33,836 nt of DNA from Rickettsiales bacterium (GCA_947424985.1 CANDYN010000002.1:1-33836); one strand, 5' to 3'; counted from the stretch's first letter, positions 1 through 9,475 are shown. Notes: generated by a model not told the origin, from the sequence alone. A program made the numbers and translations.

Positions 1-1083
1 ATTTATATTAAGCCACCCCTCCAACTCTTCAAGCCATTTCTTATTTTCTGCCTCTTGCATCCACTGACTTGCTCTGTCTTTAGACATCCCCTTTATATTG
101 TTCATGACTTGCTGAATCTTTGTTTTCATTGCCTGATTCTTGTTGCTTACCACTTGCTTGCCTCCTTCTACATTGGACTTTTCCTCCTCCTTTTCCATTG
201 CCTTTGTTATTTTATCCATTTGCGCGACGTACGTCTTTAATGCATCAGGCAAATCTTCCACATTTAGACCGTAACGCTGATCATAATCATTTTTAACCTC
301 TTGTTTAATTTTCTGTCTTTGTTTGTTGATGTTTTGATCCAATTCTTCTTTGTCAACACTATTATCAAATTTTCTTTCATCAATTATTTCATCAAAGTTA
401 TCATTTTGCTTCTTTTTGTTTCCTCTCTCCCGTCTTTGATTTCCCTTATTTTGATTGTTTGCAATATTTTCTGGCTCATGATAAACTTGATTATTATTTC
501 GTAGCATATCGTTCACAAGGTCAACGGCATTTGCATTAGAATTTTTATGTTGTTGGATCACATTGTCCGTCTTCTTTACTCTATTTTGCAATCCATTAAT
601 TTCTTCTTGGAGAATGTTTATTTTTATTTGCTTTTGATTTGCACTATATTCATTATTATTTCCTATATCAAGCTTTTTAGCATTCTGTAATTCCGTTAAT
701 TCTTTTTGTTTTGTAACAATTTGTTGCAACAATTTTTCGTGAGCCATTTCATCTTCACGTTGACGGTATTGCGCGTTTTCTTGTGTCATTTGCCATTCGT
801 TAAGTCCAAGTAAATCAGCAAGATCATCACCTATATTATGATCACTTTTTTCACTGGATAAAGCATCATTAGGATTGAAATCAGGATCAAATACCATTTT
901 TTGCTGTTGAATTTTTTGCAATTCATTGGCTACGTTTTTATTCATATGTACCTCTCTTTTAATACCCATCAATGAGTGATTGATATTATTTTCTTCTTTC
1001 TGCTGAAATTGCTGTGCGTTACTTTCCCCGAGCAAAACACTATCATTTTTTTGTTGCTCGTTAAGAAAATTATTCCTCTTCAC
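1..1083 (-). CDS. Gln/Asn/Lys-rich coiled-coil-like hypothetical protein, C-terminus beyond the left edge
   Basis: Open minus-strand frame not in the ORF track. Candidate GTG start at 1083; internal ATG at 945 gives MNKNVANELQKIQQQKMVFDPDFNPNDALSSEKSDHNIGDDLADLLGLNEWQMTQENAQYRQRE... continuing to base 1. Confidence 0.6.
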   Translation of the reverse strand, partial: MKRNNFLNEQQKNDSVLLGESNAQQFQQKEENNINHSLMGIKREVHMNKNVANELQKIQQQKMVFDPDFNPNDALSSEKSDHNIGDDLADLLGLNEWQMTQENAQYRQREDEMAHEKLLQQIVTKQKELTELQNAKKLDIGNNNEYSANQKQIKINILQEEINGLQNRVKKTDNVIQQHKNSNANAVDLVNDMLRNNNQVYHEPENIANNQNKGNQRRERGNKKKQNDNFDEIIDERKFDNSVDKEELDQNINKQRQKIKQEVKNDYDQRYGLNVEDLPDALKTYVAQMDKITKAMEKEEEKSNVEGGKQVVSNKNQAMKTKIQQVMNNIKGMSKDRASQWMQEAENKKWLEELEGWLNIN

Positions 1084-1282
1084 TCTCCAATCATATAAAT
1101 ACAAACAATCATACCAATATCAAAATAATAGTCAAGAGGATTCTTTGATATCGCACAAAAGACCTTATTCCTCTCCAAAGGGCAGGGATGAGAGGAAAAT
1201 ATCCCGAAAAAAATGATAAATTCAACAACAAAAACTTGCAAATTAAAATAAATAAATTAATGTATCGAAAAGTTTTAAAAAT

Positions 1283-1447
1283 ATGTCCGTTGGAATTTGG
1301 CAATTAATCCTAATCTTGGCTCTGGTGTTGATTTTATTCGGTGCCGGGAAACTTCCGACTGTTATGGGAGAAATTGGTAAAGGTATCAAAAATTTTAAAA
1401 AAGGACTGTCAAATATCGATGAAAAGGGGAATGAAAATAAAAAATAA
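1283..1447 (+). CDS. tatA: Sec-independent translocase TatA/E-like protein (54 aa)
   Basis: Below the ORF-track cutoff; MSVGIWQLILILALVLILFGAGKLPTVMGEIGKGIKNFKKGLSNIDEKGNENKK has the TatA pattern: short N-terminal TM, FGAGKLP, then amphipathic helix. Confidence 0.9.
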   Translation: MSVGIWQLILILALVLILFGAGKLPTVMGEIGKGIKNFKKGLSNIDEKGNENKK

Positions 1448-1507
1448 AAATAATTCTCTTGCATAATATATTTTAGGCTTTAATAGTACTATTATTTTTT
1501 ACAACAT

Positions 1508-1723
1508 ATGAAACAAGGTAAAGTTAAATGGTTTGACGCTACAAAAGGCTATGGCTTTGTGCAACCGGATGATGGCTCAGCAGATTGTTTTGTGCATATA
1601 TCAGCAGTTGAGGCTTCAGGTATTGGTTCACTTGTGGAAAATGAAATGATTTCATTTGAATTAGAAACGAAAAATGGTAAAACATCAGTTTGTAATATCA
1701 CAAAAATAAAATCTGCGTCGTAA
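1508..1723 (+). CDS. cspA: Cold-shock protein (CSD family)
   Basis: MKQGKVKWFDATKGYGFVQPDDGSADCFVHISAVE... canonical KGYGFVxPD and FVHISA RNP motifs. Confidence 0.95.
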   Translation: MKQGKVKWFDATKGYGFVQPDDGSADCFVHISAVEASGIGSLVENEMISFELETKNGKTSVCNITKIKSAS

Positions 1724-1737
1724 TTTATAATCATATT

Positions 1738-3216
1738 ATGACAGAAAAACAAAAGGGGAAGCAAGATTTTGCTTCGTTTGACCTTCACCAAGATTTAGTA
1801 ATTTCACTTAAAAATTGTAAGTTTTCAAATCCAACAGATATCCAGCAAATGGTAATTCCGACTGCATTGTCGCAAAAAGACATCTTAGCTTCCTCGAAAA
1901 CAGGAAGTGGAAAAACTCTTGCGTTTTGTATTCCGATTATCCAAAAAGCAATATCAAATAGAGCAGAAGGATCGCTAGTTTTAGTTCCAACGCGAGAAAT
2001 TGCGATACAAGTTGCAGAAATTGTAAAAGACTTGCTGAAGGGAAGTAGTATCAAGTTTGCCCTTTTGATTGGAGGAGAGATAATGTCCAAACAAAAAAAT
2101 CAGCTTAGAGGAAATCCACAAATATTAGTCGGAACACCGGGACGTATGAACGATTACCTAATGCGTAAGATGTTAAATCTTCAAAACATTAAAACAATCG
2201 TTTTAGACGAAGCGGATAGAATGCTTGATATGGGCTTTGACGTTCAGATCAGGGAAATTTTTAAACATGTCCATAAGGATTGTCAAAAATTGATGTTCTC
2301 GGCAACAATTCCAAGGAAAATTGAAAAACTTGCAAATGAATATCTAAATGATCCAGAAATTATCACAAATGTTGTACATGGCGATATCTCCGAAGAAGTG
2401 AAAGATATTATTCAAATTTGCAAAAAAGCAACAAACTTTGATGAAAAAATTAAGATTCTACTTGATGCATTAAACGGTAAAAATGGAACAGTGATAATTT
2501 TCGCCAATACAAAATCAATTGTTGAAAAAATTTGTGATATATTGCAAGATGAAAATTTCTCCTGTGAATTTATACATGGAGAATTAAAACAAACTGCGCG
2601 TGCAAAGATAATTGAAAAATATCGCGCTAGTAAATATCAAATCTTAGTTGCAACAGATGTTTTGGCAAGAGGTCTTGACGTTGATCATATTGAACACGTT
2701 ATAAATTTCGATATGCCGGCAAATTTCGATGAATATACACATAGAATCGGTCGAACGAATAGACACCAAGGAGCAAAAGGTGAAATTTTGAATTTAATCT
2801 CTCAAAAAGATTTCCAAGTTTTTACGGAAATTTGCGAAAAATTGAAGAATATTAACTCAGAAGGAATCGACTTTCCAAGGTCAAGTATGCAAAACAGAAG
2901 ACCACAAAGATCCGGCTTTAGAAATAAAGATAGTGGATTTGGTGGACCAAGACGTGAACATAGAGACGGCGGAGGATACGGAGGTGAAAGAAAAAGCTTC
3001 GGAGCCGGTGCTTTTGGCGGGGAAAGACGCGAAAGAGACGGAGACGAAAGAAGAAACTATAATCCAAACCGCGAAGATAGAGATGACAGACGTCCAAGAC
3101 GCGAAGAGGGCGGTGCCTTCGGTGGCGGAAGTGGCGAAAGAAGAAGCTATCCCGGTGGCGCTAACAGCGGAGGATTCGGACATAAAAAAAGACCTGAGAA
3201 AAAGTGGGATAATTAG
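1738..3216 (+). CDS. DEAD-box RNA helicase with Arg/Gly-rich C-terminal tail
   Basis: SSKTGSGKT, PTREIA, TPGR, DEAD, SAT, ARGLD and HRIGRTNR motifs; RG-rich tail. Confidence 0.95.
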   Translation: MTEKQKGKQDFASFDLHQDLVISLKNCKFSNPTDIQQMVIPTALSQKDILASSKTGSGKTLAFCIPIIQKAISNRAEGSLVLVPTREIAIQVAEIVKDLLKGSSIKFALLIGGEIMSKQKNQLRGNPQILVGTPGRMNDYLMRKMLNLQNIKTIVLDEADRMLDMGFDVQIREIFKHVHKDCQKLMFSATIPRKIEKLANEYLNDPEIITNVVHGDISEEVKDIIQICKKATNFDEKIKILLDALNGKNGTVIIFANTKSIVEKICDILQDENFSCEFIHGELKQTARAKIIEKYRASKYQILVATDVLARGLDVDHIEHVINFDMPANFDEYTHRIGRTNRHQGAKGEILNLISQKDFQVFTEICEKLKNINSEGIDFPRSSMQNRRPQRSGFRNKDSGFGGPRREHRDGGGYGGERKSFGAGAFGGERRERDGDERRNYNPNREDRDDRRPRREEGGAFGGGSGERRSYPGGANSGGFGHKKRPEKKWDN

Positions 3217-3230
3217 AGCTATCTATATTC

Positions 3231-3306
3231 GTCATCCCGGACTTGATCCGGGATCCAGTAAAATATTTAAATTATTTAAATGGATCCCCGCATGCGTGAG
3301 GATGAA
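3231..3306. repeat. Dispersed palindromic repeat, family A (GTCATCC...GGATGA)
   Basis: gtcatcccggacttgatccgggatccag ... tggatccccgcatgcgtgaggatga; related copies at 13424, 30506 and 33360. Confidence 0.7.
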
Positions 3307-3373
3307 GTAACAATCCCCCTCCAAAGGGAGAGAGTGGGGGTGAGAAAGATTTTTACAACAAAAATCGCAGCTA

Positions 3374-4249
3374 TTATATGCTACGATCACTGCGTTGCTT
3401 AATTGCCGACCTGTCTCGACGACTTTGTGCTTTTAATGGAGCTTCATATACGTTTTGTTTATAAACCATCTGCTCATTTACTTGTTGAGCCTTGGATTTA
3501 GGTCTTGGTATCTTAAATTGCTGTTCTATATTTTGTGAGGTATTATTTATTGGTATTTGAGTAATATTTTGATTTTGTAATACATCTACTAATATTTGAT
3601 TATTAAGTGTTTGCTTTTTTGCCTTCTGCTTATCATTCTTCTTCTTAATGTATTTTGTCTTCTCAGCCTTAGTCATGCTTTCAAATATTGACACTTTAGG
3701 CGTCTTCCTATACCCCTCCTGCCTCTTGCAATACTTCATCTTTTCATCTTTAGTCATCTTGCTAAGCCGTATCCTCCTATACTCCGCCTGTCCCTGATAA
3801 TACTCCTTCTTTTCATCTGCAGTCATCTTGTCAATCTTATCTTTCTTACGTTCCGCCCGCTTCTTTTTTTTATCCTCCTCCTTTTGAGTGTCAGTCATAT
3901 CTCCATACGCTTTCTTCTGTGGTTTGTTTATGAACGGACCTTGAAATGTTATATTTTGTATAGATGTTGGTGTATTATTATGTATGCTGTAATCATTATT
4001 ACGATGTGAGTTTAGGGTAAAATGTGGCAGCATACCTTGACTTTGAAATGTATTTATTCGATGATCATTGTTATAATACAACGATTGATTGCTTTGCTTT
4101 TCCTGATTGCATTGAGATAATTGATCAAAATTTTGACCATCATTACTAGACATTTCTTTTTCATTGCTATTATAATATATTTCATTCTCAATATCCTCCT
4201 GTTCCTGTATTTGTGGTAGAAACAATCCTTTTTTATTCATAAAAATCAA
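3374..4249 (-). CDS. Asn/Gln/Lys-rich hypothetical protein with ~23-residue basic repeats
   Basis: Single long ORF; low-complexity N-terminal half, then repeats KMTADEKKEYYQGQAEYRRIRLS / KMTKDEKMKYCKRQEGYRKTPKV... / SMTKAEKTKYIKKKNDKQK. Confidence 0.75.
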   Translation of the reverse strand: MIFMNKKGLFLPQIQEQEDIENEIYYNSNEKEMSSNDGQNFDQLSQCNQEKQSNQSLYYNNDHRINTFQSQGMLPHFTLNSHRNNDYSIHNNTPTSIQNITFQGPFINKPQKKAYGDMTDTQKEEDKKKKRAERKKDKIDKMTADEKKEYYQGQAEYRRIRLSKMTKDEKMKYCKRQEGYRKTPKVSIFESMTKAEKTKYIKKKNDKQKAKKQTLNNQILVDVLQNQNITQIPINNTSQNIEQQFKIPRPKSKAQQVNEQMVYKQNVYEAPLKAQSRRDRSAIKQRSDRSI

Positions 4250-4448
4250 CTAAAGGTTGAGTTTGGCAAATTCAGAAATAATTGTCAAGATGTAATTATT
4301 GTAAACACATCAACCCCCAATTGAACCTATAAAGCTCCAAACATCAAGCAATAACAACGAAAAAACCATACTTGATACTAAATTCACATAAAAACTTGCA
4401 TATTAAAAGATATTTGCCATTATTAAAAATGTATTTTTTACTTAATTT

Positions 4449-4961
4449 ATGAAAAAATTTGTTCCCTTGGCAGCCCTATTGCTGTTATTTTCGTCCTCCA
4501 AATCTTTTGCTATGATGGTAAGTGAAGAATGTAGAAGTGAAATTAATAAACTCTGTCCCATGAAAACCAAAAAAGATCATGAGAAAATGAAAGTTTGTAT
4601 AGATAACAATTCTTCAAAGTTTTCAAAAAAGTGCTATCAGGAAATGAATGATATGCGCGTTTGTAAAGATGAAGTTAGCAAATTTTGCCCAATGTCAAAG
4701 AAAGACAGAAGTAAAGATGAAATGATGAAAATGAAAGACTGTGTTGATAAAAACTTGTCAAAACTATCGCAAAATTGTCAAGTCGTGATTCAAAAATCCA
4801 GAGAAGAAATGAAAGCTAAAATGGCTGCGTGTGAACCTGATGTAAAAAAGTTCTGCTCAAATGTTAAACAAGACGATCATATGGGAGTTAAAAAATGCCT
4901 AAAAAAGCATAAAGATGAACTCTCTAGTGAATGTAAAGCTGTAAGTAAACATAGAATGTAG
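4449..4961 (+). CDS. Secreted cysteine-rich repeat protein, GLG1/Cys_rich_FGFR-repeat-like
   Basis: Signal peptide MKKFVPLAALLLLFSSSKSFA; three repeats of the form CxxEINKLCP...CIDNNSSKFSKKCY. Confidence 0.75.
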   Translation: MKKFVPLAALLLLFSSSKSFAMMVSEECRSEINKLCPMKTKKDHEKMKVCIDNNSSKFSKKCYQEMNDMRVCKDEVSKFCPMSKKDRSKDEMMKMKDCVDKNLSKLSQNCQVVIQKSREEMKAKMAACEPDVKKFCSNVKQDDHMGVKKCLKKHKDELSSECKAVSKHRM

Positions 4962-4972
4962 CTGTTACATAC

Positions 4973-5755
4973 ATGCAAGTTGTTTTGTGCCCACATCCGC
5001 CTATTATAGTTCCGGATGTGGGCAAAAGTGAACTCTCCAAAACAAAAAAAACAGTCCATGCAATGAAAACTCTTTCCTCGGAAATAGTGCAATCAAAACC
5101 CGATACAATTATTCTCGTAACACCCCATTCCGTACTTAACAAAACCCATTTCAGTTTCTATCTGGATCCAAACATAAGCGGTAATCTAGCAAAGTTCAAT
5201 GCCCCAAATGCTAAGTTAAATTTCAACCTTGATGCCGAATTTATATCAAATCTTGTAGAAATCGTACATAAAACAAAAATTAAAATTACGGCAATTGAAA
5301 AAAATACAACACTTGATCATGGAAGCTTTGTTCCTCTGTATTATCTACAGAAAGCTGGATATAAGGGTGATGTTGTTGTTTTTAATTACTCCGGACTTGG
5401 TCGCGATGAACATATTAGATTTGGTGAATTAATAAAACAAGCAATGCTTGAACAACCAGAAAAAAATTTCGTTTTTGTTGCAAGCGGAGATCTAAGTCAT
5501 AAACTAAAACCCGAAGCCCCCGCAGGATATAATGAACATGCCCAAGAATTTGATAATATTATCATAGATAGCATTAAAAGTGGAAATTACAATAAAATTA
5601 TTGAAATATCAGATGGTATGCGTGAAACAGCAGGGGAGTGCGGTTATAATTCATTAATGGTTGCCCTTGGTGTCCTTGATTGTAAGCCAATTAACCCCAA
5701 AGTAATTTCCTATGAAGCCCCCTATGGAGTTGGTTATTTGGTCGCAAGCCTATGA
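4973..5755 (+). CDS. MEMO-like / AmmeMemoRadiSam system protein B (class III extradiol-dioxygenase-like fold)
   Basis: N-terminal CPHPPIIVPDVG, ILVTPHS, DHGSFVPLYYL, ASGDLSH; overlaps the downstream AMMECR1 gene. Confidence 0.8.
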   Translation: MQVVLCPHPPIIVPDVGKSELSKTKKTVHAMKTLSSEIVQSKPDTIILVTPHSVLNKTHFSFYLDPNISGNLAKFNAPNAKLNFNLDAEFISNLVEIVHKTKIKITAIEKNTTLDHGSFVPLYYLQKAGYKGDVVVFNYSGLGRDEHIRFGELIKQAMLEQPEKNFVFVASGDLSHKLKPEAPAGYNEHAQEFDNIIIDSIKSGNYNKIIEISDGMRETAGECGYNSLMVALGVLDCKPINPKVISYEAPYGVGYLVASL

Positions 5756-6261
5756 AGCCAAATGAATTTGCTCGTTTTGTTGTAGAAGAATATATCATGT
5801 CTGGGAAAGTTCCAAAGTCACAAAAATTAAGCGATATAAATAATTCCGCAAAAGCAGGAGCCTTCGTTTCAATTCATACAAAATTCAATGAGTTACGTGG
5901 TTGTATCGGAACAATTATACCGGTTCGTGATAATGTGGTAGATGAAATAATCCATAACGCAATCGCCGCCGCAACAAAAGATCCAAGGTTTCAACCCGTG
6001 ACAAAAAAAGAATTGTCCGAGTTAAATTATTCCGTTGATGTTTTATCCCCACTTGAGCAAGTTAAATTGTATGATTCGTTAAATTCCAAAATATATGGCA
6101 TTGTTATAAAAACTAAATCCAATAAAAGCGCAGTTTTACTGCCAAATCTCGATGGCATTAATACCGCAGAAGAGCAAATTGCTATCTGTAAAAGCAAAGG
6201 AAATATTGATGAAAATGAAGAAATTGATTTATATAGGTTTACAGTTAAGAGATTTGGATAA
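5752..6261 (+). CDS. AMMECR1-domain protein (AmmeMemoRadiSam system protein A)
   Basis: GAFVSIHTKFNELRGCIGTI and AAATKDPRFQPVTKKELSELNYSVDVLSP are AMMECR1 signatures. Confidence 0.9.
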   Translation: MKPNEFARFVVEEYIMSGKVPKSQKLSDINNSAKAGAFVSIHTKFNELRGCIGTIIPVRDNVVDEIIHNAIAAATKDPRFQPVTKKELSELNYSVDVLSPLEQVKLYDSLNSKIYGIVIKTKSNKSAVLLPNLDGINTAEEQIAICKSKGNIDENEEIDLYRFTVKRFG

Positions 6262-6264
6262 GAT

Positions 6265-6356
6265 CCCCTCACCCCTACCCTCTCCCTCAGGAGAGGGGGC
6301 TTGCTCACATCTTATTTCTTACTCCCTCTCCTGAGGGAGAGGGTAGGGGTGAGGGG
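6265..6356. repeat. Large palindromic element, family B: 33-bp perfect inverted arms, 26-bp loop
   Basis: cccctcacccctaccctctccctcaggagaggg (6265-6297) is the exact reverse complement of 6324-6356; lies between convergent genes. Confidence 0.9.
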
Positions 6357-8212
6357 AGAAATAAAGGAAACCAATTCTCCAAAACCCTCCCAATCTCATA
6401 ATAAAAAACCTCATATCCAAAGTGAGATAAAATGGACTCAGCGTGAAACTGAAAAGAAGAAAAGTTCTCCCCACGAAGTGCAATTATCTCATCAGTCTTG
6501 AGTCTACAAACCGAAAGTTTGTTTTTTTTTGCAATTTCTTCATCATACCTTGCAATAAAAGTATTATAAAACCCAAGTTTTCTAACACCTAGATCAAATA
6601 AATCAATCTCAAGTTGAACCCCCTGCATGTTAAACGAAGCTTTTTTTAACTCAAAACCAAGAGCTTGCGAAATAATTTGATGCCCAAGGCAAACACCGAT
6701 AAATTTTTGCTTGGTTTTCAAAATTTCAGATAAAACTTCATGATTAAACACTATTTTCTTCTCATTCGAAGATGGGTCTCCCGGTCCGGGTCCCAAAATT
6801 ACCAAATCACAATCCGATAAAACCTCATACTTGTCGTATTTTCTATACGAAATAATCTTTACATCACATCCCATTTGTGATAAAATATGAAAAATCATCC
6901 AAGTAAAACTATCCTCATTATCCAAAATATTTACTTTTATTCTGGATACGCGATTAAATTTTAAAAATATCTTTGGAGTCGCGAAATGTAACCAAAAATC
7001 AGATAACTCCCGATTTCGCTCACTCAATTTTTTCAATAAATGCGAGTCGTTTTTAAGTTGAGATAAAACTTCATATCTCTCAGTAAAATTACCCAAAATT
7101 GCCCTCAAAACACCAGCCTCCTTCGCCTTTATTTCAAGTAATTCATCAAGTGGATTCGATAAAGAAACAATCGTAGCTCCCGATTGGATCTCAAATTTTC
7201 CATCCTTTTGAATGTGTAAAGTGCGAATTGTTGTTACCCCGTCAAGGCTTTCGTGGTTTTTGCTATCGAGTAAAAATAACGATCCACAATAATATTTACG
7301 AGATGATTTTTCATATTTTTTAATTATACGACAAGCGTTCTCAAACGGTCCACCAACAAGCGAAGGTGCATGCATACTTGCTTTTACAACAAAATTAGCC
7401 TCGTGCTTACTCTCTCCCGTTAAAATATATTCAGTATGAATCACTCTTGACATTTCTTTCAAAAATGGACCAAAAACTCTCCCTCCGTCTTTACATATAT
7501 GCGCCATCATTTTAAGCTCCTCGTCAACAACCATGAAAAGCTCATTTTGCTCTTTTTTGTTATCCAAAAACCCCAGCAATCCCGCCTTATCCTCAGCAAA
7601 ACTTCCTTTCTTCCGGTACGTTCCCTTGACCGGATTCATAGAAACCGTTTCACCCTTAATATTTAAATACATCTCAGGCGTTGCACCTATGAAAAATTCA
7701 TTCCCCGTAAAAATGCAATATGCCCAATAATATCCATATTCCTCTTTAATTATGTTTTTAAAAATTGACAAAGCGATATCAAGCGAAAAACCCTCAATCT
7801 CACCAAACGTCTTGCGGGAAATTACAAAATTACTACCTTCGCCTTCCTTGATTTCATTTTTAACAACTCTTCCAACAATTTCACAAAATTCCTCGTCACT
7901 ATATTCATATTCAAGACTTCCATCTTTAATTCTAGCTTCATGCTTACCACATATTTCAAAGAACTCATCAAAGCCAAATTTTTTCTCAACTTCAATATCA
8001 AGTGCAATGATTTTCTCGCTTCCATGTGCCTCAAACCCCAACTCGCGCATTTGACAAAATGGTATAATATTAAGAAGCTTTCCACCTTGTTTTGCGTGAT
8101 ATGAAAAAATCTCATCAATTGTCTCAAAGTTCATGATATTTCCCTCAAAAAACTCAAGATAATCCCTCCCGGCTCTTGAAATTAACGCAAAAGGCTTGTC
8201 TTTTTTGATCAT
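6305..8212 (-). CDS. Fused anthranilate synthase component I + glutamine amidotransferase (TrpE-TrpG/PhzE-like)
   Basis: Chorismate-binding motifs (NPVKGTYRKKG; IQSGATIVSLSNPLDELLEIKAKEAGVLRAI) followed by a class I GATase domain (NEDSFTWMI, LGPGPGDPS, GVCLGHQ, FQFHAES). Start taken as internal ATG (MIKKDKPFALISR); the ORF extends to 8278. Confidence 0.88.
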   Translation of the reverse strand: MIKKDKPFALISRAGRDYLEFFEGNIMNFETIDEIFSYHAKQGGKLLNIIPFCQMRELGFEAHGSEKIIALDIEVEKKFGFDEFFEICGKHEARIKDGSLEYEYSDEEFCEIVGRVVKNEIKEGEGSNFVISRKTFGEIEGFSLDIALSIFKNIIKEEYGYYWAYCIFTGNEFFIGATPEMYLNIKGETVSMNPVKGTYRKKGSFAEDKAGLLGFLDNKKEQNELFMVVDEELKMMAHICKDGGRVFGPFLKEMSRVIHTEYILTGESKHEANFVVKASMHAPSLVGGPFENACRIIKKYEKSSRKYYCGSLFLLDSKNHESLDGVTTIRTLHIQKDGKFEIQSGATIVSLSNPLDELLEIKAKEAGVLRAILGNFTERYEVLSQLKNDSHLLKKLSERNRELSDFWLHFATPKIFLKFNRVSRIKVNILDNEDSFTWMIFHILSQMGCDVKIISYRKYDKYEVLSDCDLVILGPGPGDPSSNEKKIVFNHEVLSEILKTKQKFIGVCLGHQIISQALGFELKKASFNMQGVQLEIDLFDLGVRKLGFYNTFIARYDEEIAKKNKLSVCRLKTDEIIALRGENFSSFQFHAESILSHFGYEVFYYEIGRVLENWFPLFLPSPLPSPSGEGVRNKM

Positions 8213-8320
8213 TTTTATAAGGATGAATATCCAAATAAAGAGTAATATATTCAAAAAAGTCAAGATTTTTCCTTGCAAAAAAATATTTTATATTCTAAAT
8301 TAAATTGCGTATTATGCAAC

Positions 8321-9160
8321 ATGAGCAAACTCTCAATAAATCTTGATTATAACGGCGAAATCCCAAGAGATTATCGAGAAATAAACGGTAAAATGAAAAA
8401 TTTTCCCTCAGGCGAATTTGAATTTTCGATAAACGAAGATATCGCGAAAAGCGACGTCAAAGTCTTTCAAACCTTTAAACTCGGAGAATTTAATAATCAA
8501 ATTATAAAACTACTAATTACTTGCGACGTTCTAAAGCGAAACAATGCAAAATCCGTAACACTTTATGCGCCGTTTTTACCCTATTTCAGACAAGATAAAA
8601 TAGATGAAACCAAAACCTCGCTAGGCTCAAATCTACTTGTAGACCTGCTTTCTTATGCAAAAATCGATAAAATAATAACCTACGATCTACATATTACCCA
8701 TATTGAAAAATTTTTTACTAAAAATATTGAACATAAAAGCATGATTCCGCAGTTTTTAACGGATATAAAGTCAAAATTCAAAGATGATGAAATAACTATC
8801 GTGTTTCCGGACTCAGGATCAGCCCTGAGATTTAAAGATTTCATAAAAGACTTAAATCTCAAGTTCGTAATAATAAATAAAGAACGCAAAGATGATAAAA
8901 TAACAATGGAAATAAATGATTCAGTTCTTGGACAAAAGTGCGTAATACTTGACGATATAATCGACGGAGGAGGGACGATGATTGAAGCCGCGAATTTATT
9001 AAAAAACCAAGGCGCAAATGAGATTTTTGCCTATGCCGCGCATGGGATTTTTTCAAACTCTGCCCAAGAAAAACTCGAAAAATCAAATATTTCAGAAATC
9101 GTAGTGAGTAATTCACTTGATGTTAAAAGCTCCGGAAAGATACGGGTTATAAATATTTAA
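8321..9160 (+). CDS. prs: Ribose-phosphate pyrophosphokinase
   Basis: FPSGEFEFSI, LYAPFLPYFRQDK, VILDDIIDGGGTMIEAANLLKNQGA PRPP-binding motif; internal ATG start MSKLSINLDYN. Confidence 0.93.
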   Translation: MSKLSINLDYNGEIPRDYREINGKMKNFPSGEFEFSINEDIAKSDVKVFQTFKLGEFNNQIIKLLITCDVLKRNNAKSVTLYAPFLPYFRQDKIDETKTSLGSNLLVDLLSYAKIDKIITYDLHITHIEKFFTKNIEHKSMIPQFLTDIKSKFKDDEITIVFPDSGSALRFKDFIKDLNLKFVIINKERKDDKITMEINDSVLGQKCVILDDIIDGGGTMIEAANLLKNQGANEIFAYAAHGIFSNSAQEKLEKSNISEIVVSNSLDVKSSGKIRVINI

Positions 9161-9237
9161 TGATTGATAAGGAGGAAGCGAGTCATTGGAATAAATAAAA
9201 CACAAATCCCCACCTTCTCCCTTTGAAGAGGAAATGC

Positions 9238-9447
9238 TTACTCTCCAACCATCCTATCAAATACATCATCACTTACTAAAGTTTCTTTTATCGCACCATG
9301 ATTTTTTTCAATGCCTGCTGCCTCTCCAACTCTTTCCATAAAATAAATTATTTTATCTCTGAGTTCAAGATTGGTAATACTTTCAAAAGCCATATTTAAT
9401 TGCTTTAATTGAATTTCAGCTCTCTGAGCCAGTTGTTTTTGTGTCAT
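9238..9447 (-). CDS. Cassette sORF 1, ~70-aa paralogous family
   Basis: MTQKQLAQRAEIQLKQLNMAFESITNLELRDKIIYFMERVGEAAGIEKNHGAIKETLVSDDVFDRMVGE; five paralogues nearby. Confidence 0.85.
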   Translation of the reverse strand: MTQKQLAQRAEIQLKQLNMAFESITNLELRDKIIYFMERVGEAAGIEKNHGAIKETLVSDDVFDRMVGE

Positions 9448-9475
9448 AAATAAACCAAATAATTAATAAAAAATA

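Noticed and set aside
55-504. Plus-strand ORFs of 61 and 67 aa at the left edge
   Set aside because: Antisense to a longer minus-strand frame with coherent coiled-coil composition.
2933-3310. 125-aa ORF overlapping the helicase 3' end
   Set aside because: Shadow frame of the RG-rich coding region running into repeat A.
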